Made by a program: the position numbers and the translations under genes
Shown: one piece after another, positions 1-6,771 of the stretch
Layout of the letters: each line of letters begins with the position of its first letter
Numbering within the stretch: the first letter of the stretch is position 1
Source of the DNA: an uncultured Microbacterium sp.
Lineage (GTDB): Bacteria > Actinomycetota > Actinomycetes > Actinomycetales > Microbacteriaceae
DNA: 10,362 bases
Reading direction: 5' to 3'
NCBI GenBank assembly: GCA_937988695.1
Contig: CALKHM010000334.1
Span: 1-10,362, forward strand
The notes under the pieces: generated by a model
The model's database searches: none
Told to the model about the DNA's origin: nothing
What the model saw: the letters and a program-made list of their open reading frames with translations, nothing else

Positions 1-75
1 ACGAGCTGAGGACGAATTCCGAGGCGCGGCATCCGCATTTCGTGAGATCCCCTCGGCCCGTGAGCGGATGCCGCG
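1..75. repeat. Dispersed palindromic repeat, copy A
   Basis: Positions 25-36 (CGCGGCATCCGC) and 64-75 (GCGGATGCCGCG) are perfect 12-bp inverted arms around a 27-nt loop. Within the loop side, positions 31-54 match 7046-7069 at 20 of 24 bases. Both copies also have TGAGGA about 23-24 nt upstream of that block, so the two are related copies of one intergenic element. The copy may be cut by the window edge. It could be a REP-like element, or the terminator of a gene to the left. Confidence 0.5.
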
Positions 76-154
76 GGCGCAGGCTCCCGCGCTCATCGGC
101 GTCTGGCCGGCTGGCGTATCAGACGCCGGACTTTCGTCCTCTGCCTGTTGTGGA

Positions 155-167
155 CACAATTGTCGAT
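155..167 (+). promoter_or_regulatory. Possible -10 and leaderless start of the sigma gene
   Basis: CACAAT at 155-160 lies exactly 7 nt before a GTG at 168. This is the geometry expected for a leaderless transcript, and no ribosome binding site is visible. The area also holds a small inverted repeat, TTGTG-GA-CACAA at 148-159, overlapping ACAATTGT at 156-163; it could be an operator. No good -35 is visible. Tentative. Confidence 0.3.
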
Positions 168-782
168 GTGACATCCCTCGATGACGCTGCCGCGGATGCC
201 GCGCCCGCAGACCCGACGCGCTGGGAGCGTGCCGGTGCGCTGTTCGCCGCCTGGCGCGACGGCGACACTCGCGCGATGGACGACCTCGTGCGCCTGATGA
301 CGCCGACGCTCTGGCACGTCGTGCGCGCCTATGGCGTCGACGCCGCCCTCGCGGAGGACGTCGTGCAGACGACGTGGCTGACTCTCGTGCGGCGGCACCG
401 CACGATCAGCGATCCGCGGGCGGTGTCGGGGTGGCTCACGACCTGTGCCCGGCGGGAGGCCTGGCGCGTCTCCCGCGCGCACCGGCGCGCAGAGGCCACC
501 GACGACGAACAGCTCGAACAGCAGTTGCCGGTGGCCGAGTCGGCCGAGGCCTCGGCCACCCGCAGCGACGAGGCGCATCGGCTGTGGTCTGCCGTCGCTC
601 AACTCGCCGAGCGCTGCCGCCGCCTGCTGCGGGTGGTCGCGTTCGATGACCGGCCCGACTACGCACGGATCGCGCGGGACATGTCCATGCCGATCGGGTC
701 GATCGGCCCGACCCGGCAGCGGTGCCTGGCCAAGCTGCGGACGCTGCTGGGCGACGAGGGGGCGATCGCTCATGGCGCCTGA
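168..782 (+). CDS. ECF-like sigma-70 family RNA polymerase sigma factor
   Basis: A 204-residue protein from GTG 168. Region 2 spans about residues 22-108, with the core helix AEDVVQTTWL at 62-71 and the promoter-melting segment around WLTTCARREAW at 90-99. An acidic linker follows (about 110-135). Region 4 spans about 138-196, ending in the recognition helix MPIGSIGPTRQRCLAKLR. Size and two-domain layout fit ECF (group 4) sigma factors, which direct RNA polymerase to special promoters. The start is uncertain: GTG 150 is in frame too, and the frame stays open back to 42, but that stretch runs through a hairpin repeat and looks non-coding. The gene overlaps the next by 11 nt, implying translational coupling. 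No extra C-terminal sensor domain is present, so control probably comes from a partner protein. The target promoters are not known. Confidence 0.9.
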   Translation: MTSLDDAAADAAPADPTRWERAGALFAAWRDGDTRAMDDLVRLMTPTLWHVVRAYGVDAALAEDVVQTTWLTLVRRHRTISDPRAVSGWLTTCARREAWRVSRAHRRAEATDDEQLEQQLPVAESAEASATRSDEAHRLWSAVAQLAERCRRLLRVVAFDDRPDYARIARDMSMPIGSIGPTRQRCLAKLRTLLGDEGAIAHGA

Positions 783-1239
783 GGACTTCGCCGCCGACGC
801 TGCCCTGTTCGCCCGGCTGCGCGAGGCATGGGAGGAGCGCGACCCCGTACCGGCGGGCCTCATCGACCGGATGGTGGCAGCAGTGGCCGTCGAGGACCTG
901 TCCCGCGAGTACGCGCTGCTCACCCTGGTCGAGGGCGACTACGCCGACGTGCGTGGCGAGAACGACACCGCGACGCTGCAGTTCAGCGACGGGGAGACCA
1001 GCGTGCTGCTGCACGTGACCGCCACCGAGAGCGGCGATCATCGCATCGACGGGTGGGTGGATGCCGATGCCCGCGACGTGCGACTCGTGCAGGGCGATCG
1101 CGAGGTGGGCGCTGCGGTCGGTGAACACGGCCGGTTCGCATTCGACGGTGTGCGCCCGGGCCTGACCCGCGTGCGACTGACGGTGCTGCACGCCGACGGG
1201 CAGGCCCAGGAGTTCCAGACTCCGCAGTTCGAGATCTGA
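772..1239 (+). CDS. Small cytosolic protein in anti-sigma position, unknown function
   Basis: A 155-residue acidic protein from ATG 772, with a purine-rich GAGGGGG at 756-762 as ribosome binding site. Two parts are visible. The first is a helical N-terminus (about residues 8-55, with LFARLREAWEER and LIDRMVAAVAVEDLSREYALL). The second is a beta-rich C-terminus (about 58-155) with alternating polar/hydrophobic strands and a GRFAFDGVRPGLTRVRL segment that resembles carboxypeptidase-regulatory/Ig-like folds. There is no membrane helix, no signal peptide, and no HxxxCxxC zinc motif of classical ZAS anti-sigma factors. Overlap with the sigma gene, and its place before a TPR-CHAT protease, suggest that the N-terminal helices could bind the sigma factor and that the protein could be a protease substrate. 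This is inference; I do not recognise the family by name. Confidence 0.75.
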   Translation: MAPEDFAADAALFARLREAWEERDPVPAGLIDRMVAAVAVEDLSREYALLTLVEGDYADVRGENDTATLQFSDGETSVLLHVTATESGDHRIDGWVDADARDVRLVQGDREVGAAVGEHGRFAFDGVRPGLTRVRLTVLHADGQAQEFQTPQFEI

Positions 1240-1285
1240 GCGGGGTGCAGGCCCATCGCGCGGCGCGAGCATCGTCGGGCTGCGC

Positions 1286-1297
1286 CAAGATGGAGGC
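1286..1297 (+). promoter_or_regulatory. Start region of the CHAT gene: -10-like CAAGAT and GGAGG
   Basis: GGAGG at 1292-1296 is only 1 nt from the GTG at 1298, too close for a normal ribosome binding site. CAAGAT at 1286-1291 is 6 nt from the GTG, which would fit a leaderless internal promoter. The alternatives are read-through from the sigma gene, or a start further in (TTG 1319 or GTG 1334), both poorly spaced from GGAGG. Confidence 0.3.
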
Positions 1298-3769
1298 GTG
1301 ACTCCGACAGCCACCGCGTTGCACCGACGCGCCGTGGAGCAGAGCATCCGCGGGCGCTTCGCGCTCGCCGATCGCACCCTGCTGCGAGCCGCGGAGTCGA
1401 CCGACGACCCCGATCTGCGCGCGCGCATCCAGGGCACGCAGGCCTACATCCTGCTGCAGACTGGCCGACGCGACGCCGCCGAGGCGCTGTGCCGCGCGGC
1501 GATCGCCGCCGACGGGATCGGTGAGCCGACGCGGGCCGTGCTGCTCGGCCAACTCGGCGCGCTCGCGCTGGGCGCGGGTCGGCTCGATGACGCCGAGCGC
1601 GATCTGTCCGCGGCCATCGAACGGCTCGGCGATGATCCGGTCGCCGAGGGCCGCGTGCGCGTGAACCGCAGCGTGGCCCGTCTGCAGCGCCGCGACACCG
1701 ACGGCGCGGCAGCCGATCTGGAGCGCGCGGCGCGGATCTTCACCGCCGCAGGCCTGCCCGTCGACCGGGGTCAGGCCGAGCACAATCGTGCGTACGTCGC
1801 CCTGTTGCAGGGCGATCTCATCGTTGCGCTGCGGGGCATGCAGGACGCCCGGCCGCTGGCCGCGGCATCCGCCAGCGCCGGAGCCATCAGCGACATGGAC
1901 CGGGCCGAGGTGCTGCGCGATGCGGGACTCACACGCGATGCCGAACGTCTGCTGGCATCGGCCGCGTCGGTGTTCGGAACGCACCGGATGCCGCAGCTGC
2001 GCGCAGAGGCGGAGTTCCAGCTCGCGAATTCCCAGCTGCTGCATGATCCGCGGCAGGCTGCACGCACCGCGGCTGCCGCCGAACGCCGGTTCGCGGCGCT
2101 CGGCAACACGACCTGGGCGACCCGCGCGGCGGCTGTGCGACTGCGCGCCGACCTCAGTGGTGGTGGCGTGCGGCGGGGCGGCGGCCGTCTGACCGATCCA
2201 CGTCGGCTGCCCGCCGACCCCGACATCCAGGCGACCGCAGCCGCGCTCGTTTCGGCTGGGTTCCCGGCCGAGGCCGCGGCGCTGCGGCTGACCCGCTCGA
2301 TCTGGGGCGCCCGGCATGGGCGGCTCGACCGGACACGGCCGGTCCGCGTGCCGCGCTCCGCCCCCATCCGTGTGCAGCTGCTCGCGCACGAGGCGCGCGT
2401 GGCCCGTGCGATCGCACGCGGCAGGCCGGCCGAGGCGCGGCGTGCTGCCGCCGCCGGTCTGGACGTGCTCACTGGCTGGCGCGAGTCGTTCGGTAGCCTC
2501 GACCTGCAGACCTCCGTCGCGATGCACGGCAGCGACCTGGTGTTCGCCGGGCTCGGCAGTGCCGTGCGCACCGGTCGGCCCGACGTCGTCTTCGAATGGA
2601 CCGAGCGCGCGCGGCAGCTCAGCCAGCAGGTCGCACCGCTGCGCCCGCCGCCCGATCCCGAGCTGGCGGCCGACCTCGCCGAGCTGCGGACGCTGCGCGT
2701 CGACGACCCGAACTGGGCTGCCCATCCACGCGCCATCGAGCTGCGCGAGCGGGCGCGCTCCCGGCAGTGGGCGCAGACCGCGCCAGGGGCCGCCCGCGCG
2801 AGACTGACGCTCGACCAGCTGGTCGCGGTGCTCGACGACCGCACGGCGCTTGTCACCTACGCGTATTCCGGCGACGCGCTCACCGCGCTCGTGGTCACCC
2901 GCAACCGGCGCCGGCTCGTGCCGCTGCCGGATGCTGCGGCGGCCCGGCAACTGCTCCCGGGCCTGCGGGCCGATCTCGACATGGCCGCCACCGTGCGCAC
3001 GGGGCCGTTGGCCGACGTCGTGCGACGCTCGCTGGATGCGCGCCTCGTGGACCTCTCCGCTGCGCTGCTGGACCCGTTGCTGCCGGTCGTGGGCGAGAGG
3101 CGGGTCGTGATCACCGTCCCCGGCATCCTCGCCGGCATCCCCTGGGCGATGTTGCCCGCCATGCGGGGGCGGCCGTTCACACTGGCACCCTCGGCCACGC
3201 AGTGGGCGGGCGCCGGCCACGACGTGTCGCCGCTGGGCGCGGTGGGGTTCGCGACCGGACCGCGAGTGGCGCGTGGTCGTGAGGAGGTGCGGGCGGCGGC
3301 ATCCGCTTGGCAGGCGCCCACGGTTCTGGAGCCGGATGCCGCGACCGTGGATGCGGTGACCGCGTTGGCCGCCCGCGTAGATGTGCTGCACGTCGCCGCG
3401 CACGGGCAGCATGCCGTCGACAACCCGCTGTTCTCCGGCCTCGAGTTGGCCGACGGCACCCTGTTCGGCTACGACATCGACCGCATCGCGCATGTGCCCG
3501 ACATCGTCGTGCTCTCGGCATGCGAGGGTGGTCGGTCGTCGGTGCGCTGGGGTGAGGAGGCCATCGGGATGGCGCGGATCTGGCTGTCGGCAGGTGCTCG
3601 CTGCGTCATCGCGACGCCGGTCGTGGTCGCCGACAGCGCCGCGTGCGACCTGCTCAGCGCGATGCACGAGGGGCTCGCGGCCGGCCACGACGCGTCGCGG
3701 GCGCTGGCCGAGGCATCCACGCGGACCGGCCTCGTGACGCCGTTCCAGGCGCACGGCGCCGGCTTCTGA
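1298..3769 (+). CDS. TPR-CHAT caspase-like cysteine protease
   Basis: An 823-residue soluble protein. The N-terminal half (about residues 8-290) is a run of helical tetratricopeptide-like repeats such as YILLQTGRRDAAEALCRAAI and LGALALGAGRLDDAERDLSAAI. A less regular helical middle follows. The C-terminal CHAT domain (about 510-820) opens with VTYAYSGDALTALVVTR and carries the catalytic pair. His702 lies in LHVAAHGQ (H698xxxH702-G) and Cys742 in VVLSACEGG; their 40-residue spacing is normal for the caspase clan. CHAT proteins are cytosolic proteases switched on by a partner or signal sensed through the TPR part. Known examples cleave gasdermins, or Csx30 in type III-E CRISPR. Here the gene sits 58 nt after the small protein and upstream of a subtilase, so those neighbours are the obvious candidate substrates. 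Both catalytic residues being present argues for an active enzyme. Substrate and trigger cannot be read from the sequence. Confidence 0.92.
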   Translation: MTPTATALHRRAVEQSIRGRFALADRTLLRAAESTDDPDLRARIQGTQAYILLQTGRRDAAEALCRAAIAADGIGEPTRAVLLGQLGALALGAGRLDDAERDLSAAIERLGDDPVAEGRVRVNRSVARLQRRDTDGAAADLERAARIFTAAGLPVDRGQAEHNRAYVALLQGDLIVALRGMQDARPLAAASASAGAISDMDRAEVLRDAGLTRDAERLLASAASVFGTHRMPQLRAEAEFQLANSQLLHDPRQAARTAAAAERRFAALGNTTWATRAAAVRLRADLSGGGVRRGGGRLTDPRRLPADPDIQATAAALVSAGFPAEAAALRLTRSIWGARHGRLDRTRPVRVPRSAPIRVQLLAHEARVARAIARGRPAEARRAAAAGLDVLTGWRESFGSLDLQTSVAMHGSDLVFAGLGSAVRTGRPDVVFEWTERARQLSQQVAPLRPPPDPELAADLAELRTLRVDDPNWAAHPRAIELRERARSRQWAQTAPGAARARLTLDQLVAVLDDRTALVTYAYSGDALTALVVTRNRRRLVPLPDAAAARQLLPGLRADLDMAATVRTGPLADVVRRSLDARLVDLSAALLDPLLPVVGERRVVITVPGILAGIPWAMLPAMRGRPFTLAPSATQWAGAGHDVSPLGAVGFATGPRVARGREEVRAAASAWQAPTVLEPDAATVDAVTALAARVDVLHVAAHGQHAVDNPLFSGLELADGTLFGYDIDRIAHVPDIVVLSACEGGRSSVRWGEEAIGMARIWLSAGARCVIATPVVVADSAACDLLSAMHEGLAAGHDASRALAEASTRTGLVTPFQAHGAGF

Positions 3770-3795
3770 GCCCGCGGCATCCGTCCCCCGCCGCA

Positions 3796-3837
3796 CCACC
3801 CCTGCGCCAAATTCATGTGAATTTGGCGCAGGGGTGG
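3796..3837. terminator. Perfect 42-bp palindrome after the CHAT gene
   Basis: Arms 3796-3815 and 3818-3837 are exact 20-bp reverse complements around TG. They are GC-rich outside (CCACCCCTGCGCC) and AT-rich inside (AAATTCATGTGAATTT). It lies 26 nt after the CHAT stop and should form a very stable hairpin, so the likely role is transcription termination, though there is no T-run. The AT-rich core could alternatively be an operator for a dimeric regulator. Confidence 0.65.
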
Positions 3838-3894
3838 CGGGCATCGGGATGCCGGGCGCTGCGAAGCGGGCCGGCGCAAGGTCGCCACTTTCTC

Positions 3895-3917
3895 GGAACT
3901 CGATGTATCAGGCGGTC
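3895..3917 (+). promoter_or_regulatory. Candidate ECF-type promoter
   Basis: GGAACT at 3895-3900 and GGTCA at 3914-3918 resemble the GGAAC -35 and GTC -10 elements that many ECF sigma factors use, with 15 nt between GGAAC and GTC. It could be read by the sigma factor encoded at 168-782 and would place transcription starts just before the hairpin at 3927. Such short motifs also occur by chance. Confidence 0.2.
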
Positions 3918-3926
3918 ATGGGCTCG

Positions 3927-3959
3927 CTCTGACACTGTGGGACGTTCGCAGCGTCAGAG
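3927..3959. repeat. Hairpin in the subtilase leader
   Basis: CTCTGAC (3927-3933) pairs with GTCAGAG (3953-3959). After one A-C mismatch, CTGTG (3935-3939) pairs with CGCAG (3947-3951), including one G-U, around a 7-nt loop. It could be an RNA structure in a leader or a small RNA. No U-tract follows. Confidence 0.4.
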
Positions 3960-4099
3960 ATCAGAAGACTGGGGAGTCGATCTCGCGGTGGGAAGGCGCT
4001 GCGGTGCAGATGGCGGTCTGGGGACGCCATCGTCGGACCCGGCGAGAAGGGCGTTGGAAGATCCGGCGTCCTTCTCGTGCGTCACCGGCACCGCCCCGA

Positions 4100-4127
4100 T
4101 ATAGTTCGAGATCACAGCATGGGGAGG
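4100..4127 (+). promoter_or_regulatory. -10 element and ribosome binding site of the subtilase gene
   Basis: TATAGT at 4100-4105 is a good -10 hexamer. A start near 4112 would give a leader of about 21 nt carrying GGGGAGG at 4121-4127, 5 nt before ATG 4133. This decides the start codon. No good -35 is visible, so the promoter may need an activator. Confidence 0.5.
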
Positions 4128-4132
4128 CCGCC

Positions 4133-5698
4133 ATGGCGACGCAGGATGACGGGGAAGAACGAGACGCACAGGCCGGCGCAGGGTGGCGCGAGCGGGAGAA
4201 CGCGATCACGCCGCTCGGCGTCGTGCTGCAGCCGCCCGCCGGTGCGGACCCGAGCCGCTTCTTCCCGACGGTGTACATCCCCGACCGGCTGCTCGTGGAC
4301 GCCGACCGCGACGCCGCCGAGGTCGCGCGGTCGCTGGATCGTGCCTTCGCATCGGCGGGCTGGCGGTTCGTTCCTGCGCCTGTCGTGACGGTCGAGGGCT
4401 CCGCGCCCGGGCGGGCGGAGGAGGTGGCATCCGTCATCCGGCTGCAGATCACTGGCGAGGGTGCGGCGGCCGGGTCGTCGCCCGACGCCTGGGCGGTGCT
4501 CACCGCCGCGCGCCGGGCAGGCGTCGACCTCGAGGGCGTTGGTCTCGATCACCTGCTCACGATCGCGCCGATCGGCATGAACCCGTTCATGTCGACCAAC
4601 CCCTACACCTCGACGAACCCGTACACGTCGACCAACCCCTACACCTCGACGAACCCCTACACCTCGACGAACCCGTACGGTTCGACGAACCCCGCCTCGG
4701 CGGGCCTCGGCGGCTACGCGCTGCCCGGCTTCGGCGGGCGGCAGGTGGTGAGCTGGATCGGAGCGGCCCCGAGCCGCGACCGACGGCGCAAGAAGCGGCG
4801 TCCGGTGGTCATGATCATCGACACGGGCTGCGCACCGCATCCCTGGTTCGACGGCGGGGTCGTGCAGACCCGCGTCGAGCTCGACGGGGTGCCGATCGGC
4901 ATCGCCGACCCCGTGACCACGCCCGATCTGCACCCCGACCTCGTCGGCCCGCTGGACGGCGAGATCGATCCGGTGTCGGGGCACGGAACGTTCTTGGCCG
5001 GCATCGTGCATCAGGCCTGCCCCGACGCCGACATCCTCGCCCCGCGCATCGCCGACAGCCTGGGCCGGGTCGTCGAGTCCGACCTGATGAAGGCGCTCGG
5101 GCAGGTGGCCGAGCTCGTGCGCCGGCATGCGCACGGCGAGAAGGGCGGGCGTCGCATCGACGTGCTGAACCTCTCGCTGGGCTATTACCACGAGACACCG
5201 GATGACGTGCTCTACAGTGCGGGATTGCGCAAGGTGCTGCTGAAGATCGCGCGGCATGGCACGGCGATCGTGTGCAGTGCCGGCAACGACGCGACCGACC
5301 GACCGATGTTCCCAGCGGCGTTCCCCGGCGCGGAAGGGGCGGCGCCACTGCTGGCGGTGGGTGCGAAGAACCCGAACGGACGCAGCGTGGCGTTGTTCAG
5401 CAACACCGCGCCGTGGGTCGACGTCTACGCGTGCGGGGTGTCGGTGCTCTCGACGTTCCCGAGCTTCGACGGCGGCGCGCAGGCCGTCACTCGCCGCGAT
5501 GCACACGGGCAGCGCCGTGAGTCGCTGGACCCCGACGACTTCACCGGCGGCTACGCCGTGTGGAGCGGAACCTCGTTCGCCGCGCCGCTCGTGGCGGGCC
5601 GGATCGCGGCGGGTATCGACGCGCTGGGTGAGGGAGCGGATGCCGCGGCTCGCGCCGCGCGCGCGGCCGAGGTCGTCGCGCAACTGAACGGGGAGTAG
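4133..5698 (+). CDS. Intracellular subtilisin-like serine protease (S8) with STNPYT repeats
   Basis: A 521-residue protein from ATG 4133. Residues 1-25 are hydrophilic and no signal peptide or membrane helix is present, so it should act in the cytosol. An N-terminal domain (about 26-147) is followed by a repeat linker: MNPFM at 149-153, then six STNP units at 154-189. The catalytic domain (about 220-515) has Asp230 in MIIDTGC, His284 in SGHGTFLAGIVHQ, the oxyanion Asn385 in CSAGNDATD, and Ser481 in GTSFAAPLVAG, all intact and in the right order. About 50 residues between Asp and His include an inserted acidic segment. It lies after the sigma/small protein/CHAT genes with its own promoter. The N-terminal part plus linker may be an inhibitory pro-region that must be cut, possibly by the CHAT protease; this is inference. 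A housekeeping intracellular protease is the alternative. Confidence 0.93.
   Translation: MATQDDGEERDAQAGAGWRERENAITPLGVVLQPPAGADPSRFFPTVYIPDRLLVDADRDAAEVARSLDRAFASAGWRFVPAPVVTVEGSAPGRAEEVASVIRLQITGEGAAAGSSPDAWAVLTAARRAGVDLEGVGLDHLLTIAPIGMNPFMSTNPYTSTNPYTSTNPYTSTNPYTSTNPYGSTNPASAGLGGYALPGFGGRQVVSWIGAAPSRDRRRKKRRPVVMIIDTGCAPHPWFDGGVVQTRVELDGVPIGIADPVTTPDLHPDLVGPLDGEIDPVSGHGTFLAGIVHQACPDADILAPRIADSLGRVVESDLMKALGQVAELVRRHAHGEKGGRRIDVLNLSLGYYHETPDDVLYSAGLRKVLLKIARHGTAIVCSAGNDATDRPMFPAAFPGAEGAAPLLAVGAKNPNGRSVALFSNTAPWVDVYACGVSVLSTFPSFDGGAQAVTRRDAHGQRRESLDPDDFTGGYAVWSGTSFAAPLVAGRIAAGIDALGEGADAAARAARAAEVVAQLNGE
4577..4699 (+). repeat. In-frame 18-bp tandem repeat encoding STNPYT
   Basis: Six 18-bp units from 4592 encode STNPYT four times, then STNPYG and STNPAS, preceded by a degenerate MNPFM at 4577. 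Units 1-4 encode the same six residues and differ only at third codon positions (acc/acg, ccc/ccg). That suggests the peptide, not the DNA, is maintained. The repeat forms the linker between the N-terminal and catalytic domains of the subtilase. Confidence 0.9.
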
Positions 5699-5706
5699 AC
5701 CGGCCT

Positions 5707-5733
5707 GGCTCCGCCTGACGTGCGTGCGGAGCC
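5707..5733 (+). terminator. Hairpin after the subtilase stop
   Basis: GGCTCCGC (5707-5714) and GCGGAGCC (5726-5733) form a perfect 8-bp GC-rich stem with an 11-nt loop, starting 9 nt after the stop codon. There is no T-run, as is common for terminators in high-GC actinobacteria. Confidence 0.6.
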
Positions 5734-5915
5734 CTCGAGTCGTGGGTCACGGGCTCCGGGGGTCGGATGCCGTGGACCTGGAAGGCCGTGCGCCTGTCCC
5801 CCCACGCGGAGTCGTGTGACGGATGCGGCGGATGAACCGCTCATTCGCCACTTCGGGCCACGCCGCTCCGGTGTACGGCACGCGTCCGCTGGTCGAGGTT
5901 CACCGTGTTGGCCGT

Positions 5916-5940
5916 GAGCGTCGGCTGGTTCCCGACGTTC
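5916..5940. terminator. Hairpin between convergent genes
   Basis: GAGCGTCGG (5916-5924) pairs with CCGACGTTC (5932-5940), nine pairs including one G-U, around a 7-nt loop. It could serve as a terminator for the minus-strand gene ending at 6069, though it is about 130 nt away. Confidence 0.35.
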
Positions 5941-6068
5941 GGCGTCGCAGAGCGTTGGCGGCGCCGCGCGCGCGGCGACACGACCAACCGCCGGAGCAGC
6001 CGCCGGATCCGTTTACGCGGCCACCCGTCGCGTCAATCCCGCACACGAACGCGCGACCGACACCGGGC

Positions 6069-6764
6069 TCAGCGCGACGAGTTGGCGGTGCGACCGCGCA
6101 CGATCCCGACGAACGTGTCGACGAGCTCGGTGGGGTGGTCGACCGCCCAGGCCAGGGCGATCGTCGAGGTTGGTCCGCCTCGCAGCGGGCGGTAGGTCAC
6201 GTCTTTGCGATGGTGCCGCCGCGCCAGCGACATCGGCACGACGAGCACGCCCACGCCGGTGGCGACCGTCGCCACGGCATCCTCCGTCGTCTCGGGCGGA
6301 CGGAAGACCGGGGTGAGGGTGCCGGGCGTTGTGAACCCGAGCACATCGTCGGCGGGCACGATCAGCACCTCGCCGTGCAGATCGGATGCCACCAGCTCGT
6401 CGGCCGCGGTCAGGTCGGAGCCGGCAGACATGACTACGACGGGGACCTCGTCGTACAGGGCGATGAGGTGCAGGCCCTCGCGGTCGATGGGCAGTCGCAC
6501 GAGAGCCGCGTCGACGTCGCCTCGCACGAGGGCGTCATGACCGGAACCGGCGGGCAGCGGCACGAGCTCGAGCGCCGTATGCGGCATCCGTTCCCCCCAG
6601 ATGCGGATCCATTTGGCGGGGGTGGCGCCCTCGACGGCGCCCAGCCGGAAGGGTCCAGTGGGCGGAGCCGTCGGCTCGGCCGCGCGTGGTGGCGTGCGTG
6701 GCGCAGGCCGGCCCGCCGGCCGGACCGGCGGCCGGACCGGCCTGCCCGGTCGTCGCTTTGCCAT
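6069..6764 (-). CDS. LysR-type substrate-binding domain protein lacking the helix-turn-helix
   Basis: A 231-residue protein. Residues 38-225 match a LysR effector-binding domain: FRLGAVEGATPAKW, then WGERMPHTALELVPL, the characteristic GDVDAALVRLPI at 82-93, LYDEVPVVVMSAGSDLTAADELVASDL at 103-129, and VATGVGVLVVPMSLARRH at 167-184. The usual winged-helix DNA-binding domain of about 60 residues is absent. In its place is a 37-residue Arg/Pro-rich tail (MAKRRPGRPVRPPVRP), which contains an AT-hook-like GRP. It could be a DNA-binding tail, or the protein could act as a ligand-binding partner without DNA binding. The ATG at 6764 is preferred because TAGGGT lies 7 nt upstream; the frame continues to 6947 but only through tandem repeats. 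It is convergent with the subtilase and probably unrelated to it. Confidence 0.85.
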   Translation of the reverse strand: MAKRRPGRPVRPPVRPAGRPAPRTPPRAAEPTAPPTGPFRLGAVEGATPAKWIRIWGERMPHTALELVPLPAGSGHDALVRGDVDAALVRLPIDREGLHLIALYDEVPVVVMSAGSDLTAADELVASDLHGEVLIVPADDVLGFTTPGTLTPVFRPPETTEDAVATVATGVGVLVVPMSLARRHHRKDVTYRPLRGGPTSTIALAWAVDHPTELVDTFVGIVRGRTANSSR

Positions 6765-6771
6765 ACCGCTC

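Larger units (their letters stand above)
3838..4099. other. Gene-free leader upstream of the subtilase
   Basis: No convincing protein-coding gene is present; the in-frame upstream extension of the subtilase (from 4004) lacks a ribosome binding site and looks non-coding. The stretch is less GC-rich than its surroundings. It holds an ECF-promoter-like pair (GGAAC at 3895-3899, GTC at 3915-3917, 15 nt apart) and a good hairpin at 3927-3959. It may be an untranslated leader or a small RNA. Confidence 0.4.
5699..6068. other. Convergent intergenic region
   Basis: This region separates the subtilase (plus) from the LysR-like gene (minus). No supported gene is seen; short open frames have arginine-rich, non-protein-like composition. 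It contains the two hairpins listed separately. On the minus strand, around 5885-5935, a short stretch reads GNQPTLTANTVNLDQ, which looks protein-like but is surrounded by unconvincing sequence; it might be a gene remnant. Confidence 0.4.

Noticed and set aside
772..1239. Classical zinc-binding anti-sigma factor
   Set aside because: No HxxxCxxC motif and no membrane helix.
983..3844. 953-codon open frame on the minus strand
   Set aside because: Antisense shadow of the CHAT gene: His/Arg/Gly-rich, no domain, and the opposite strand has clear TPR and CHAT motifs.
4592..4699. Short-unit array as CRISPR
   Set aside because: Units are contiguous, in frame and coding, without spacers. The 20-bp array at 6801-6900 also has no spacers.
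4112..5683. 523-codon minus-strand frame with repeated RVRRGVGV
   Set aside because: Its repeat is just the reverse reading of the STNPYT repeat; the plus strand has a full subtilase triad.
150..5698. Type III-E CRISPR (Craspase) locus
   Set aside because: No Cas7-11 (gRAMP) gene, no Cas1 and no array in the window; only the protease-sigma logic is similar.
4133..5698. Secreted subtilisin or mycosin-type protease
   Set aside because: No signal peptide at the N-terminus and no C-terminal membrane anchor.
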